DNA from: Variovorax terrae
GTDB lineage: Bacteria > Pseudomonadota > Gammaproteobacteria > Burkholderiales > Burkholderiaceae_C
Reading direction: 5' to 3'
Length of the DNA stretch: 64,000 nt
Assembly (NCBI RefSeq): GCF_022809125.1
Contig: NZ_JALGBI010000002.1
Span: forward strand, 319,685-383,684
Position 1 is the first letter of the stretch. The number at the start of each line of letters is the position of its first letter. The position numbers and the translations under genes were made by a program. Below the pieces are notes generated by a model. That model worked only from the letters and a program-made list of their open reading frames with translations, had not been told where the DNA came from and ran no database searches. Shown piece after piece: positions 38,031 through 46,857 of the stretch.

Positions 38031-40142
38031 TTACTTGGCGGCCGGTGCTGCCGGCGCGGGCACGGCGCGCTGCGGCATCACCGGGGCCTCGTTGACCTGC
38101 AGCACCGAACTCTGCACGGGCTGGGCGTTCTGCTGCATGGAGCGCATCAGGCCGTAGCGGTCCAGCGACAGGGCTTCGCTGGTCTGCGCGTCGCGCACCA
38201 CCACCGGGCGCAGGAACACCATCAGGTTGGTCTTGTTGCGCGTGCGGCTCTGGCTCTTGAACAGGTTGCCGAGCACCGGCACGTCGCCCAGGCCGGGCAC
38301 CTTGTCCTCGTTGCCCGAGTACTGGTCCTGCAGCAGGCCGCCCAGCACCACGATGGAGCCGTCGTCCACCAGCACGGTGGATTCGATCGATCGCTTGGTG
38401 GTGGTGGGGCCGTTGGAGGCGTTCTCGGTGCCGGCCTTGACGGCGGAGGTTTCCTGGTAGATCACCATCTTGATGGTGCCGTTCTCGTTGATCTGCGGCT
38501 TGACCCGCAGCGTCAGGCCCACGTCCTTGCGCTCGATGGTCTGGAACGGGTTGACGGTGCCGCTGCCGGTGGCGTTGTTGTTGGTGTACTGGCCGGTCAC
38601 GAAGGGCACGTTCTCGCCGATCAGGATCTTGGCTTCCTCGTTGTCCAGCGTCAGCAGGTTGGGGGTGGACAGCACGTTGCCGTCGCCGGTGGTCTGCAGG
38701 AAGTTGGCCAGCGCACCCAGCACGTAGACGCCGTTGATGTTCTTGAACAGCCCGAAGTTGAAGCCCGACGAGGGCGTGACGCTGCCGCTGGCGCCCTGGG
38801 TCGCCAGGCCGATGATGTTGGTGGTGTTGCCGGTGCCGAAGTTGGTGCCGATCACGCCAATGGCGCTGTCGCCCTTGTTGCCCAGCACGCCCTGCCACTG
38901 GATGCCGAACTGCGAGGCCTTGTTGGCGTTGACCTCGGCGATCATGCTTTCCACCAGCACCTGGGCGCGGCGCCCGTCGAGCTTGTCGATCACGGCGCGC
39001 AACTGCCGGTACTGCGGCTCGGGAGCCGTGATGATGAGCGAGTTGGTCGAGGGGTCGGCCTGGATCTGCCCGCCGGTGGAGGGCTGGTTGCTGTTCTGGT
39101 TCAGGCTTGGGCCCGACGATTGCAGGCCGGCGCTGTTCATGCCGCTGGTGTTGCCCACGCCGGTGCTGGACAGCGGCGTGCTGCCGCTGCCGCTCGTCGT
39201 GCCGGTGATGCCCGAGGCGCCGCCGATCGATCCGGCCGAGAGGGCCGCGCGCAGCGTGGCCGCCAGCTTCACGGCGTCGGCGTTGCGCAGGTAGACCACA
39301 TGGATGTTGCCGCCGTCGCCCTGCGCGCCCGGCTGGTCGAGCTGGCTGATCAGCAGGCGCACCTGGGCCAGCCGCGCCGGGTTGGCCGCGCGCAGGATCA
39401 GCGAATTGCTGCGCGACTCGGCCACCACGGTGGTCTTGAACGAGGTGTCGGACTGGCCCTGGCCGGCCGCTGCCGCGCCGGCGCCGGCGGCACCGGATTC
39501 GATCAGGCGCTGCACCAGCGGCACCAGGTCGGAGGCGATGGCGTTCTTCAGCGGGATGACTTCCACGTCGGAGGCGCTGGACACGTCCAGCGCCGCGATG
39601 ATGCGGGCCAGGCGCTGCAGGTTGTCGGCGTAGTCGGTGATCACCAGCGAGTTGTTGCCGGGGTTCACGTTGATCGTGTTGTTGGGGCTGATCAGCGGGC
39701 GCAGCACCGGCACCAGGTTGTTGGCGGTCTCGTAGTTGAGCTTGAAGATCTGCGTGACGATCAGGCTGCCGCCCTGCGTGACGGGGCCGGCGTTCACCGG
39801 GCCGCCCTGCAGCTTGGCGTCGGCCTCGGGCACCACCTTGTACAGGCCGGCGGCTTCCACCACCGTGTAGCCCGACAGCCGCAGCGTCGCGAGGAACTGG
39901 TCGAACGCCACCGACGGCGCCACCGGGCGCTCGGTCGAGAGGTTGATCGTGCCCTTCACGCGCGGGTCCACCACCAGGTTGCGGCCGGTGATGGCGGCCA
40001 TGGTGCGGGCCACCGCCTCGATCTCGGCGTTGACGAAGTTCAGGGTGATGGGCTCACCCGCCTTTTGGGCATGCAAAACCGCGGGGGTCCCCGTCAGCAG
40101 GACGCTGACAGCTATGGAAATAATAGCAAGACGATGCTTCAT
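38031..40142 (-). CDS. gspD: Type II secretion outer-membrane secretin GspD
   Basis: A 703-residue secretin forming the outer-membrane channel. It has a signal peptide to HAQ (about residue 25) and an N0 domain starting ITLNFVNAEIEAVARTMA. N1-N3 repeats follow with a Gly/Ser/Asn-rich insertion near residues 320-380, then the secretin domain with VPFVTGQYTNN and VGLTLRVKPQINENG. ATG 40142 begins a proper signal peptide; a longer reading does not. A GCTAT repeat is embedded in the signal-peptide codons (40111-40127). Confidence 0.96.
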   Translation of the reverse strand: MKHRLAIISIAVSVLLTGTPAVLHAQKAGEPITLNFVNAEIEAVARTMAAITGRNLVVDPRVKGTINLSTERPVAPSVAFDQFLATLRLSGYTVVEAAGLYKVVPEADAKLQGGPVNAGPVTQGGSLIVTQIFKLNYETANNLVPVLRPLISPNNTINVNPGNNSLVITDYADNLQRLARIIAALDVSSASDVEVIPLKNAIASDLVPLVQRLIESGAAGAGAAAAGQGQSDTSFKTTVVAESRSNSLILRAANPARLAQVRLLISQLDQPGAQGDGGNIHVVYLRNADAVKLAATLRAALSAGSIGGASGITGTTSGSGSTPLSSTGVGNTSGMNSAGLQSSGPSLNQNSNQPSTGGQIQADPSTNSLIITAPEPQYRQLRAVIDKLDGRRAQVLVESMIAEVNANKASQFGIQWQGVLGNKGDSAIGVIGTNFGTGNTTNIIGLATQGASGSVTPSSGFNFGLFKNINGVYVLGALANFLQTTGDGNVLSTPNLLTLDNEEAKILIGENVPFVTGQYTNNNATGSGTVNPFQTIERKDVGLTLRVKPQINENGTIKMVIYQETSAVKAGTENASNGPTTTKRSIESTVLVDDGSIVVLGGLLQDQYSGNEDKVPGLGDVPVLGNLFKSQSRTRNKTNLMVFLRPVVVRDAQTSEALSLDRYGLMRSMQQNAQPVQSSVLQVNEAPVMPQRAVPAPAAPAAK
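40111..40127. repeat. GCTAT-N7-ATAGC repeat, copy 3
   Basis: GCTAT-GGAAATA-ATAGC, within the signal-peptide codons of gspD. Confidence 0.7.
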
Positions 40143-40152
40143 GAGGTGCTTC

Positions 40153-40947
40153 TTAGCCCACGGTGATGATGGAGCGCGCGCCATTGCGCCGTCCGATGAT
40201 GTTCAGGAGGTTGGACAGCGCCGCCTCGCGCTCGGGCTCGGCGCTGGCCGTGCCCTCGAAGCGCAGCCGCGAGCCGACCCAGCGGCCGCTGCCGGTGAGC
40301 TGGAGGCTGCCTTCCAGCGTGTCCAGTTGAAGGGTCGACACAGGACCTCCGTTGAGGGTGATGCGATAGCTACCCATGGGCCTCAAGGTGGACAGGCGCG
40401 ACGAGATCCGGGCTGCTTCCAGTTGGGCGCGTCCTGCCATCGCAAGCCGGCCCTCGATCCATTCTACTGAAAGCCCTTGCGTGGACAGCATCAGCGCCCC
40501 CTCGGGCTGCAGCGTGTTCCAGGGCGTGCCCAGGCCCGCCAGCAGCGCGGCCGGCCACTGCGACTGGCCGTCGGCCAGCACCAGCCGCAGGCCGCCCCAG
40601 CGCGGCGCGGCCTGCAGTTGCAGGGGTTGCGGCGTGCAGCAGGGTGCGCTGAGGAAGGCCGTCAGGCCGGTCCAGCCCGGACGCAGCCGCCAGCTCACGC
40701 GGCCGGGTAGCGCCGCGGCATCGCGGCTGCCCGCGCCGCCGGCCAGCACCAGCTGGGCCGAGCCGTCCCAGACCGTGCCGCGCGCCTCGGCCAGCAGCAC
40801 ATGGCCGGCGGAGGCCTGCTGCACGGCGGCCGCCAGCCAGCGGGCGGGCGCGAACAGGACGAGGGCCAGCAGCGCGCCGGCCACCAGGCCGGCCCAGCCC
40901 CAGCGCCAAAGAGATGCGGGCAGGGCGGGGGAGGTCAGGCGTGCCAC
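40153..40947 (-). CDS. gspN: Type II secretion protein GspN
   Basis: About 264 residues from a GTG at 40947, with a weak ribosome site; the start is uncertain. It has one N-terminal membrane helix (WGWAGLVAGALLALVLF), then a periplasmic domain with GTVWDGSAQLVLAG, VSWRLRP and a C-terminal LNIIGRRNGARSIITVG, typical of GspN. It lies between gspM (26 bases before) and gspD (10 bases after). Confidence 0.9.
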   Translation of the reverse strand: MARLTSPALPASLWRWGWAGLVAGALLALVLFAPARWLAAAVQQASAGHVLLAEARGTVWDGSAQLVLAGGAGSRDAAALPGRVSWRLRPGWTGLTAFLSAPCCTPQPLQLQAAPRWGGLRLVLADGQSQWPAALLAGLGTPWNTLQPEGALMLSTQGLSVEWIEGRLAMAGRAQLEAARISSRLSTLRPMGSYRITLNGGPVSTLQLDTLEGSLQLTGSGRWVGSRLRFEGTASAEPEREAALSNLLNIIGRRNGARSIITVG

Positions 40948-40973
40948 GATGAGCTCATGCGGGGGGCGGTGGA

Positions 40974-41459
40974 TCAGCGGGCGGGCAGGCTCAGCACCAG
41001 GGTGCCGTCCCAGCTCGCGCCGGCCGCGGTGCGCGTGAGGCGCGCATCGGTGGGCAGGGCACGGGCATTGATGCGGGCCTGCGCCAGCCACTGCGCAAGC
41101 GCATCGGCCGGCGTGCCCCGGAGCGTGACCGTGGCCCGGTCGCCCAGCACGCTGAGCTGGGCGGTGGCGCCCAGCCGCTGCTTGACTGAGGTTTCGAGTG
41201 CGCGCAGCGCCTCGTCGTAGCCCAGTTTCGGCTGCGACTGCAGGGCTTGCGCCTGGGCCTGTAGGCTGAGCATGTGCTGCAGCTGCGCGTCGAGGCTGCG
41301 GTGCTGCGCTTCGGCGGCGCCCAGCGTGCGCAGCGCCGGGGCCAGCGCGAGCCACCACAGCAGGGCGGCGGCCACCAGCGCGGCGGCGCCCAGCAGCAGG
41401 CTCTTTTCCCGGACGGCCAGGGCGTTCCAGCGGGCTTGTACGGCGGGCGGCAGCTTCAT
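40974..41459 (-). CDS. gspM: Type II secretion protein GspM
   Basis: A 161-residue bitopic protein that partners GspL. Cytoplasmic residues 1-20 (VQARWNALAVREKSLLLGAA) lead into a single membrane helix, a short coiled coil rich in Gln, and a small ferredoxin-like periplasmic domain. The ATG overlaps the gspL stop by 4 bases. Confidence 0.92.
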   Translation of the reverse strand: MKLPPAVQARWNALAVREKSLLLGAAALVAAALLWWLALAPALRTLGAAEAQHRSLDAQLQHMLSLQAQAQALQSQPKLGYDEALRALETSVKQRLGATAQLSVLGDRATVTLRGTPADALAQWLAQARINARALPTDARLTRTAAGASWDGTLVLSLPAR

Positions 41460-42667
41460 GGCGCGGTCTCCTGGCGAACGACCAGGCTGTCGCCGTCGGC
41501 GCGCGCGGCATAGCCCTGCGCCTGCAGCTTGCCTGCGAGCGCCGAGATGTCTTCCGCGCTCAGGCCCAGGCCCTTGAGGCGCGTTTCGCCGGCGCTGAAT
41601 TCGATGGCGCTGGCGGAGCGGTCGGCGGGCACCGCGCTGCTCAGGGCGCCCAGCATGGCTTCGAGGTCGCGGCCCGAGGCGGCGCCCGTGGCCTGGCGCA
41701 GCGCGGCCACTTCGCGCTCCATCTGCACCGGGGCGTCCACCACCACCTTGACCTGGGGGAACGTGGTGGTCAGCACCTCGCGAACGGCATCGCGCTTGGA
41801 CGCCAGCGCCGAGTTCTCTTTCCAGGCCCAGGCGTTGAGGCCGATCAGATTCGCGCCTACCAGCAGAGCGGCGCCCCAGCGCGCGGCCTGCCAGCGCGGC
41901 GCGTGCCGCCACTCGTTCCAGCCGGCGGTCAGTTGCTTGAGCGCGCGCGTGCGGCCCGACGAAGCCAGATCGAACTGGGCCAGATCCCAGCCGGCTTGCG
42001 CGGCCTCCAGGCTGCGCTGTGCGGCCTGGCGCAGCGTGACCTGGCGCTGCAGCAGTTGCTCGGCCAGCGCGGCGACGCCGGGCTCGGCCATCACCGGGGT
42101 GTCTTCGGGCAGGCCCTGCACCAGGGCCAGCGCCGGCGGCGCGAGCGGCACCCGGGTCACGCCCTCGCCGCTGGTGCTCACCAGCCAGGCATCCTGTGGT
42201 TCGCCCAGGGCATGCAGCACCGCCGGGCCGGCATCGGGAGCGAACTCCGGCACGATGCGCGAGACCGGGTGGCCTGCGGCCTCCAGGGCCTGCAGCGCGG
42301 CGTGCAGCCAGGCCTTGTCGCACACCGCCACCCAGGCCGGCGTGCCGGCCTGGGCCTGCGGCTCGAGCGCGAAGTGCAGCGATTCGGGTTCGTCCAGCAG
42401 GCGGTCTTCCAGCAGGCCGTCGAGCACGGCGCGCAGCCGCGTGGTGCTGCCGGTGCTGCCCTTGGGCAGCTCCACCCGGTGCCACGACAGCGCCCGGACC
42501 GGCACCACGGCCACCACCTCGGCGCCCGATGTGCCGGGCTGCGGCAACAGGGCCGCCGGGGCGCTGGCATGCGCCGCCATGGTGCGGCCGTCGGGCGTGA
42601 GCACGTAGCTGTAGTCCGTGGCCGTGCCGGGTGGCGACAGGGGAAGGGTGACGATCAGTGTGGTCAT
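41456..42667 (-). CDS. gspL: Type II secretion protein GspL
   Basis: A 403-residue bitopic protein linking the GspE ATPase to the inner-membrane platform. The cytoplasmic actin-like domain covers about residues 1-245. A membrane helix follows at about 265-285 (WGAALLVGANLIGLNAWAW) and a periplasmic GspL-C domain at about 320-403 (ALAGKLQAQGYAARADGD). It overlaps gspM by 4 bases. Confidence 0.92.
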   Translation of the reverse strand: MTTLIVTLPLSPPGTATDYSYVLTPDGRTMAAHASAPAALLPQPGTSGAEVVAVVPVRALSWHRVELPKGSTGSTTRLRAVLDGLLEDRLLDEPESLHFALEPQAQAGTPAWVAVCDKAWLHAALQALEAAGHPVSRIVPEFAPDAGPAVLHALGEPQDAWLVSTSGEGVTRVPLAPPALALVQGLPEDTPVMAEPGVAALAEQLLQRQVTLRQAAQRSLEAAQAGWDLAQFDLASSGRTRALKQLTAGWNEWRHAPRWQAARWGAALLVGANLIGLNAWAWKENSALASKRDAVREVLTTTFPQVKVVVDAPVQMEREVAALRQATGAASGRDLEAMLGALSSAVPADRSASAIEFSAGETRLKGLGLSAEDISALAGKLQAQGYAARADGDSLVVRQETAP

Positions 42668-42713
42668 GGGCAGGCGGTGATTGTAGAGAGGTGCGATGAC
42701 GCGCCAGGCCGGC

Positions 42714-43697
42714 TCAGCGCGAGGCCTGGGCCGCGGGGTCGGCCACGCCGCGCTCGCGCCACAGGGTTTTCACGTCGATGCCGTCGCGCTGCAGCACCGA
42801 GCGCTCCTGCACCACGGTCTGCTCCAGCCGCAGGCGCCCGTACACCTCGAAGAAGCGCGTGGCCACGGCATGCTGGCCTTCGCTGAGGCGGCTGGCCAGG
42901 TCGCCGATCAGCTTGCCCGCGTCGGACAGCGTGCGAAAGTGCGCGCGGTCGCGCTCGGCCACCAGGCGCTGGGCGTCGGCCAGCTCGAGGCCGGGCACGC
43001 TGGCGTAGATCACTTCCGCGCTCGCGGTATTGATGTTGACCGGCGTGCGCGCGGGCAGCAGCGTGATGTAGGGCTGCAGCACCGCCACGACCTGGGGCGA
43101 CAGGCCGAGCCAGACCAACTGCTCCACGCGCTGCGGCGCCAGCGGCGCGGCGGCGCCCGCGCTGCTTTCGGTGCTCAGGGCCAGGCGCAGGTTGCCGGCC
43201 AGCGTCATCAGCTGCTGCGGCGGCAGGCCCAGCAGCTCGAACAGCTTGGCGAAGGCCTTGAAGTCCGGCTCCGAGACCTGGTTGTTGTTGACCAGGTTGA
43301 ACACGTTCAGGCGCGACTGCAGGTCGGTGATCTGGCCCGACAGGAAGGCGTCCTGCATGTCGGTGGTGTTGTCGGCCGCCTTGTCCTGGTCGGCGGCCAG
43401 AAAGCTCGACAGGCGCGCCTCCTTCAGCGGCACGGCCCAGGGTTCGGCCAGGTGGTCGGCGCCGCCCGAGCGCGCGTCCTCGCGCAGGATCAGGCGGGCC
43501 CAGTCGAGCGCGCCGGTCAGCACCCAGGCGGCCTGCACGCGCGCGCGTTCGGCCGTTTCCACCTCCACGTTGCGCCACTGCTGCCACAGCGCGGCGGCGG
43601 CGAAGGTGGCGACCAGCGTCACGGTGAGCATGGCCGCCAGCAGGGCGGCGCCGCGCTGCGCCCGGGCGCGGCCAGCATGGGGGCTGCTTCCCGTCAT
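42714..43697 (-). CDS. gspK: Type II secretion minor pseudopilin GspK
   Basis: A 327-residue minor pseudopilin at the pseudopilus tip. The prepilin-like N-terminus QRGAALLAAMLTVTLVATFA replaces the usual FTLIEL, as in other GspK proteins. A large alpha domain is inserted, and the helix-hairpin-helix-like VNINTASAEVIYASVPGL is conserved. GAGG precedes the ATG at 43697, which overlaps the gspJ stop by 4 bases. Confidence 0.94.
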   Translation of the reverse strand: MTGSSPHAGRARAQRGAALLAAMLTVTLVATFAAAALWQQWRNVEVETAERARVQAAWVLTGALDWARLILREDARSGGADHLAEPWAVPLKEARLSSFLAADQDKAADNTTDMQDAFLSGQITDLQSRLNVFNLVNNNQVSEPDFKAFAKLFELLGLPPQQLMTLAGNLRLALSTESSAGAAAPLAPQRVEQLVWLGLSPQVVAVLQPYITLLPARTPVNINTASAEVIYASVPGLELADAQRLVAERDRAHFRTLSDAGKLIGDLASRLSEGQHAVATRFFEVYGRLRLEQTVVQERSVLQRDGIDVKTLWRERGVADPAAQASR

Positions 43698-44407
43698 GAC
43701 TTGCCTCCTCCCACGATGGGCCGCACCCAGTCGCGCACGAGCGTGCCGCTCAGGGCCTGGCCCGGCGGCAGCGTCAGCACCAGCCGCACGCCATCGGGCA
43801 CTGCGGCCGTCGTGGTGCCGGTCGTGGGCGGCGTGCCCGGAGGCGTGGTGCCGCCCGAGGGCGGGGTGGTGCCGTCGCTGGACAGCGGGTTGGTCCAGGC
43901 GTCGCTGCGGTAATAGAAGATCTGCCACTGCTCCAGCGGCACGATGGCGACTTCGCGCTTCTTTTCTTCGTCGCTGGGGTTTTGCGCCCACAGGGCCGCC
44001 CGGTCCCAGGCGTCCTGCAGGTCGCCGCGCGTGAGCAGGGCTGGCGACTGCCAGCGCAGCCACTGGCTGCCGCTGGCCGTGTTGCGGCGCGCCCAGGCCA
44101 CCACCAGCGCGCCGTCGTAGGGAGAGACGGTGCTGCGCCGCGTCAGGCGCAGCACGCGGCCATCCCAGTTGATGGCGTCGAACTGCGGCAGCTGCACCAT
44201 CGCGTCGAGGTCGGCGCCCCACTGGTCCAGGCCGGCCTGCAGGGTCAGCACCTCGTCGGCCCGCAGCTGGGTCTGGGCCTGCGCGCGCGTCATGCCGTCC
44301 AGGCCGCGCCAGCTCAGCACCGCCAGCAGGGCCATCACGGCGATCGCCACCATGAGCTCGATCAGCGTGAAGCCGCGTTCTGTTCGCGCAGCGCCGTTGG
44401 GCTTCAC
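43694..44407 (-). CDS. gspJ: Type II secretion minor pseudopilin GspJ
   Basis: A 237-residue minor pseudopilin. The prepilin leader ends RG-FTLIELMVAIAVMALLAV, the cleavage signal for prepilin peptidase. A low-complexity Pro/Thr/Gly segment near residues 190-215 is an unusual insertion. The start is a GTG at 44407, abutting the gspI stop with no gap. Confidence 0.93.
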   Translation of the reverse strand: MKPNGAARTERGFTLIELMVAIAVMALLAVLSWRGLDGMTRAQAQTQLRADEVLTLQAGLDQWGADLDAMVQLPQFDAINWDGRVLRLTRRSTVSPYDGALVVAWARRNTASGSQWLRWQSPALLTRGDLQDAWDRAALWAQNPSDEEKKREVAIVPLEQWQIFYYRSDAWTNPLSSDGTTPPSGGTTPPGTPPTTGTTTAAVPDGVRLVLTLPPGQALSGTLVRDWVRPIVGGGKS

Positions 44408-44776
44408 CTAGAACCTTCCAACGATGGTGGACAGCCGCAGCACGGGCGCGGCGCCGTCCAGCACCTGCGCGTCCACGCGCCGGAAGCTGGGGTTGGGGGT
44501 GGGCCGCACCGAGACGGTGACGTTGAAGCTGCGCCCGGCCTGCTCGCAGACCCCGCTGCTGTCGCCGACGCCGGGCATCTGGCGCGACAGGCGCACCTTG
44601 ACCAGCTCGTTTTCGGCGCACAGGTGCGCCAGCAGCGTGTCGGACTGGCGCTGGGCGTTGTGCGTCAGGGCGCTGGTGGCCTGCATCCCGGCCAAAAGCG
44701 CGATGGCGACGATGCTCAGCGCCACCAGCACTTCGATCAGGGTGAAGCCCCGTGCGGGGCGCGGCGCGGCCATCAT
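44408..44776 (-). CDS. gspI: Type II secretion minor pseudopilin GspI
   Basis: A 122-residue minor pseudopilin with leader MMAAPRPARG and cleavage before FTLIEVLVALSIVAIALL. Two adjacent ATGs (44776 and 44773) are possible starts. CENELVKVRL-type sequence (CAENELVKVRL) is typical of GspI. It starts 8 bases after the gspH stop. Confidence 0.93.
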   Translation of the reverse strand: MMAAPRPARGFTLIEVLVALSIVAIALLAGMQATSALTHNAQRQSDTLLAHLCAENELVKVRLSRQMPGVGDSSGVCEQAGRSFNVTVSVRPTPNPSFRRVDAQVLDGAAPVLRLSTIVGRF

Positions 44777-44784
44777 GCGGGGTT

Positions 44785-45312
44785 CTACGGCGTCACGGCG
44801 AACGGCCGCAGTCCGTCCGTGGCCACGCGCAGCGTGCGGCCGCCCTGGGCCTGCGAGCCGAGCACGACTTCCTGCCGGCCGATGATGGGTTCGGGGCCGA
44901 GCTGCAGGGTGGCGGAGCCGTTCACGAGGGTATCGGCACCGAGCCAGCGCTCGGGCAGGGCCTGCGCGGGCAGGCCCTCGAACCGGAAGCCCTGCGCCGT
45001 GGCGCGCCAGCGCACCGGCACGCCGGTCGCGCGCGACTGGGCCCGGGCCGATTCGAGCAAGGCGGCCAGCCGCTGGGCGTCGCGCTCGAGCTGGGTCTGC
45101 GAGGAGTCGCGCAGGGCGAAGCTCACGCCGGCCGTGGCCACCGCGATGATGGACACCACGACCAGCAGTTCGAGAAGGGTAAACCCCCCCACCGCTGCGC
45201 GCGGGCGGGCGCCGCCGGCGGGCTGGCGAAGCCCGCTTCGCGGCTGCCACGCACGGGCCTCGCTGCGCTGGCCCTCGGGGGGAGGAGGCGTTGCTCTATG
45301 CACGGCGTGCAT
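44785..45312 (-). CDS. gspH: Type II secretion minor pseudopilin GspH
   Basis: A 175-residue reading with the pseudopilin core GG-FTLLELLVVVSIIAVATAG. From the ATG at 45312 the leader would be 43 residues, far longer than the usual 5-15, and no ribosome site is visible. The only other in-frame start near the core is a GTG at 45192, leaving only VGG before the cleavage point. The extra leader is encoded by a GC-rich repeat (45183-45292) containing a run of seven C. The start is therefore unresolved. Confidence 0.85.
   Translation of the reverse strand: MHAVHRATPPPPEGQRSEARAWQPRSGLRQPAGGARPRAAVGGFTLLELLVVVSIIAVATAGVSFALRDSSQTQLERDAQRLAALLESARAQSRATGVPVRWRATAQGFRFEGLPAQALPERWLGADTLVNGSATLQLGPEPIIGRQEVVLGSQAQGGRTLRVATDGLRPFAVTP
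45183..45292. repeat. GC-rich palindromic repeat, copy 1
   Basis: A G+C block with nested inverted repeats (for example GCGGGCTTCGCCAGCCCGC on the minus strand) and runs of C and G. It shares GGCTTCGCC and GCCGG elements and overall layout with the block at 62128-62208. It overlaps the 5' part of the gspH reading. Confidence 0.55.
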
Positions 45313-45339
45313 GACAAGCGGGGATGGGAGGCTAGTGGT

Positions 45340-45777
45340 TCACTGCCAGCTGCCGATGTCCGCATTCTTGCCTTCGCCGCCCGACTGCCCGTCGGCACCG
45401 AAGGACATGACGTCGATCTCGCCCTTCACGCCGGGATTGAGGTACTGGTAGGGACGGCCCCAGGGGTCGTTGGGCAGCTTTTCGAGGTAGGGCTTCCAGT
45501 TGGACGGGATCGGGCCGCTGGTGGGCTTGGCAATCAGGGCCTGCAGACCCTGCTCGGCCGTGGGGTAGCGCTGGTTGTCGAGCTTGTAGAGCTTGAGCGC
45601 CTGCATCAGGTTGTTGACGTCGGTGCGGGCGGCGGTGGCGCGCGCGTCGTCGGCGCGGTCCAGCACGTTGGGCACGATCAGCGCGGCCAGCACGCCGATG
45701 ATGACCAGCACCACCATGAGTTCGATCAGGGTGAAGCCGCGCTGCACGCGCTGTCGGAAGGGTTTCAGGTATTTCAT
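45340..45777 (-). CDS. gspG: Type II secretion major pseudopilin GspG
   Basis: A 145-residue major pseudopilin. The leader MKYLKPFRQRVQRG is followed by FTLIELMVVLVIIGVLAAL, and the protein continues with YPTAEQGLQALI and LPNDPWGRPYQYLNPG, which hold the calcium-site region. It is the first gene of the minus-strand gsp operon and diverges from gspC with 45 bases between the two starts. Confidence 0.97.
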   Translation of the reverse strand: MKYLKPFRQRVQRGFTLIELMVVLVIIGVLAALIVPNVLDRADDARATAARTDVNNLMQALKLYKLDNQRYPTAEQGLQALIAKPTSGPIPSNWKPYLEKLPNDPWGRPYQYLNPGVKGEIDVMSFGADGQSGGEGKNADIGSWQ

Positions 45778-45822
45778 GAGGCTCGCGGAATCGGTTGGTT
45801 TGCGCTGAATGATAATCGCCGG

Positions 45823-46398
45823 ATGTTGACAAACTCGCAAGGCACCTGGCGGCTGCGTCTGGTCACGTTCCTCATCTGGGCGGTGGCGGCGGCCTGCGTG
45901 GTCTATTGGGGCCTCAAGCTGACGGGGCGCTCGACGGCTCCGGCAGCGGCGGTGGTCGCGCCCAGCGTGGCGCAGACCGATGCCGAAGCCGTGGCCCGCC
46001 TGCTGGGAATGACGCAAGCCGTGGCGCCCGTGGCGCAGCAGCTGGCCAGCGTGTCGAGCCGGTTCGGCCTGATGGGTGTGGCGGCGGGCCTGTCCCGCGC
46101 CGGGGTCGCGCTGATCGCCGTGGACGGCAAGCCGGCCAAGCCGTTTCGGGTGGGCAGCAAGGTCGACGAGGGCTATGTGCTGCAGTCGGTGGGCGCGCGG
46201 TTCGCGGTGCTGGCCGCGGGCATGGACGCCCCGGCCGCCGTGACGCTCGAGCTGCGGCCGCTCAGCGGCGGCGCGGCGGCGTCTGGGGTGCGACCTGCAA
46301 CGGCTGCCACTGCCCCCACGCCAGCCCCTGCGCTGGCCAGTCCCGGGCTTCCAGCTCACGGCCAGCCCTCCCCTGGTTCAGCAGGCCCACGGCCTTGA
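45823..46398 (+). CDS. gspC: Type II secretion protein GspC (HR-domain form)
   Basis: A 191-residue bitopic protein with one N-terminal membrane helix (LVTFLIWAVAAACVVYWGL). A homology-region domain (about residues 50-145, with LMGVAAGLSRAGVALIAVDG) contacts the secretin. There is no PDZ or coiled-coil domain. The last 45 residues are Ala/Pro-rich and lie antisense to the end of cobC (46262-46398), so they may be a read-through tail. It diverges from gspG, so the two share a promoter region. Confidence 0.88.
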   Translation: MLTNSQGTWRLRLVTFLIWAVAAACVVYWGLKLTGRSTAPAAAVVAPSVAQTDAEAVARLLGMTQAVAPVAQQLASVSSRFGLMGVAAGLSRAGVALIAVDGKPAKPFRVGSKVDEGYVLQSVGARFAVLAAGMDAPAAVTLELRPLSGGAAASGVRPATAATAPTPAPALASPGLPAHGQPSPGSAGPRP

Positions 46399-46840
46399 TG
46401 ACGCCGGCGTGGGTGATCCACGCCCGGTCCTGCGCGCCGCTGCGAGCCTCCTCCAGCGCGGCAGCCACCCGCTCCATGAACTGATGGACTGATTCGCCGG
46501 TGCCGCCGGCGCGGTATTGCGCGAACTGCCCGGTCCAGGCGTCGAGTTCGGCGCGTGGAATGGCATCCCAGGCCCGGCCTTCCCAGGCGCCGAAATCCAT
46601 CTCGGCCAGCCGCGCGTCGCTGCGGGCGCCCAGGTCGGGGCGCCGCGCGAGCAGGGCGTCGGCCAGTTGCCGGCAGCGCTGCAGCGGCGAGGTGATCACG
46701 GCCAGGCCCGCCGGCAGCGCATCGGCCAGGGCGTGGGCGGCCTGCGAGGTGGCGGCCGCATCAGCCGGCAGGTCGAGCCTGCCGTAGCAGACGCCGCTGT
46801 CGACCTGCGGCCGGGCGTGGCGGATCAGCCAGAGTCGCAT
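46262..46840 (-). CDS. cobC: Histidine phosphatase family protein, probable alpha-ribazole phosphatase
   Basis: A 192-residue histidine phosphatase. The phosphohistidine motif LIRHARP, then GVCYGRLDLP, SPLQRC and a late ITHAGVIKA are present. Adjacency to cobS supports removal of the 5'-phosphate from alpha-ribazole phosphate in cobalamin assembly. The C-terminal 45 codons overlap gspC on the other strand. The cobS stop lies 17 bases upstream of the start. Confidence 0.85.
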   Translation of the reverse strand: MRLWLIRHARPQVDSGVCYGRLDLPADAAATSQAAHALADALPAGLAVITSPLQRCRQLADALLARRPDLGARSDARLAEMDFGAWEGRAWDAIPRAELDAWTGQFAQYRAGGTGESVHQFMERVAAALEEARSGAQDRAWITHAGVIKAVGLLNQGRAGRELEARDWPAQGLAWGQWQPLQVAPQTPPRRR

Positions 46841-46857
46841 GAGGGTGAGCGCGGGCC

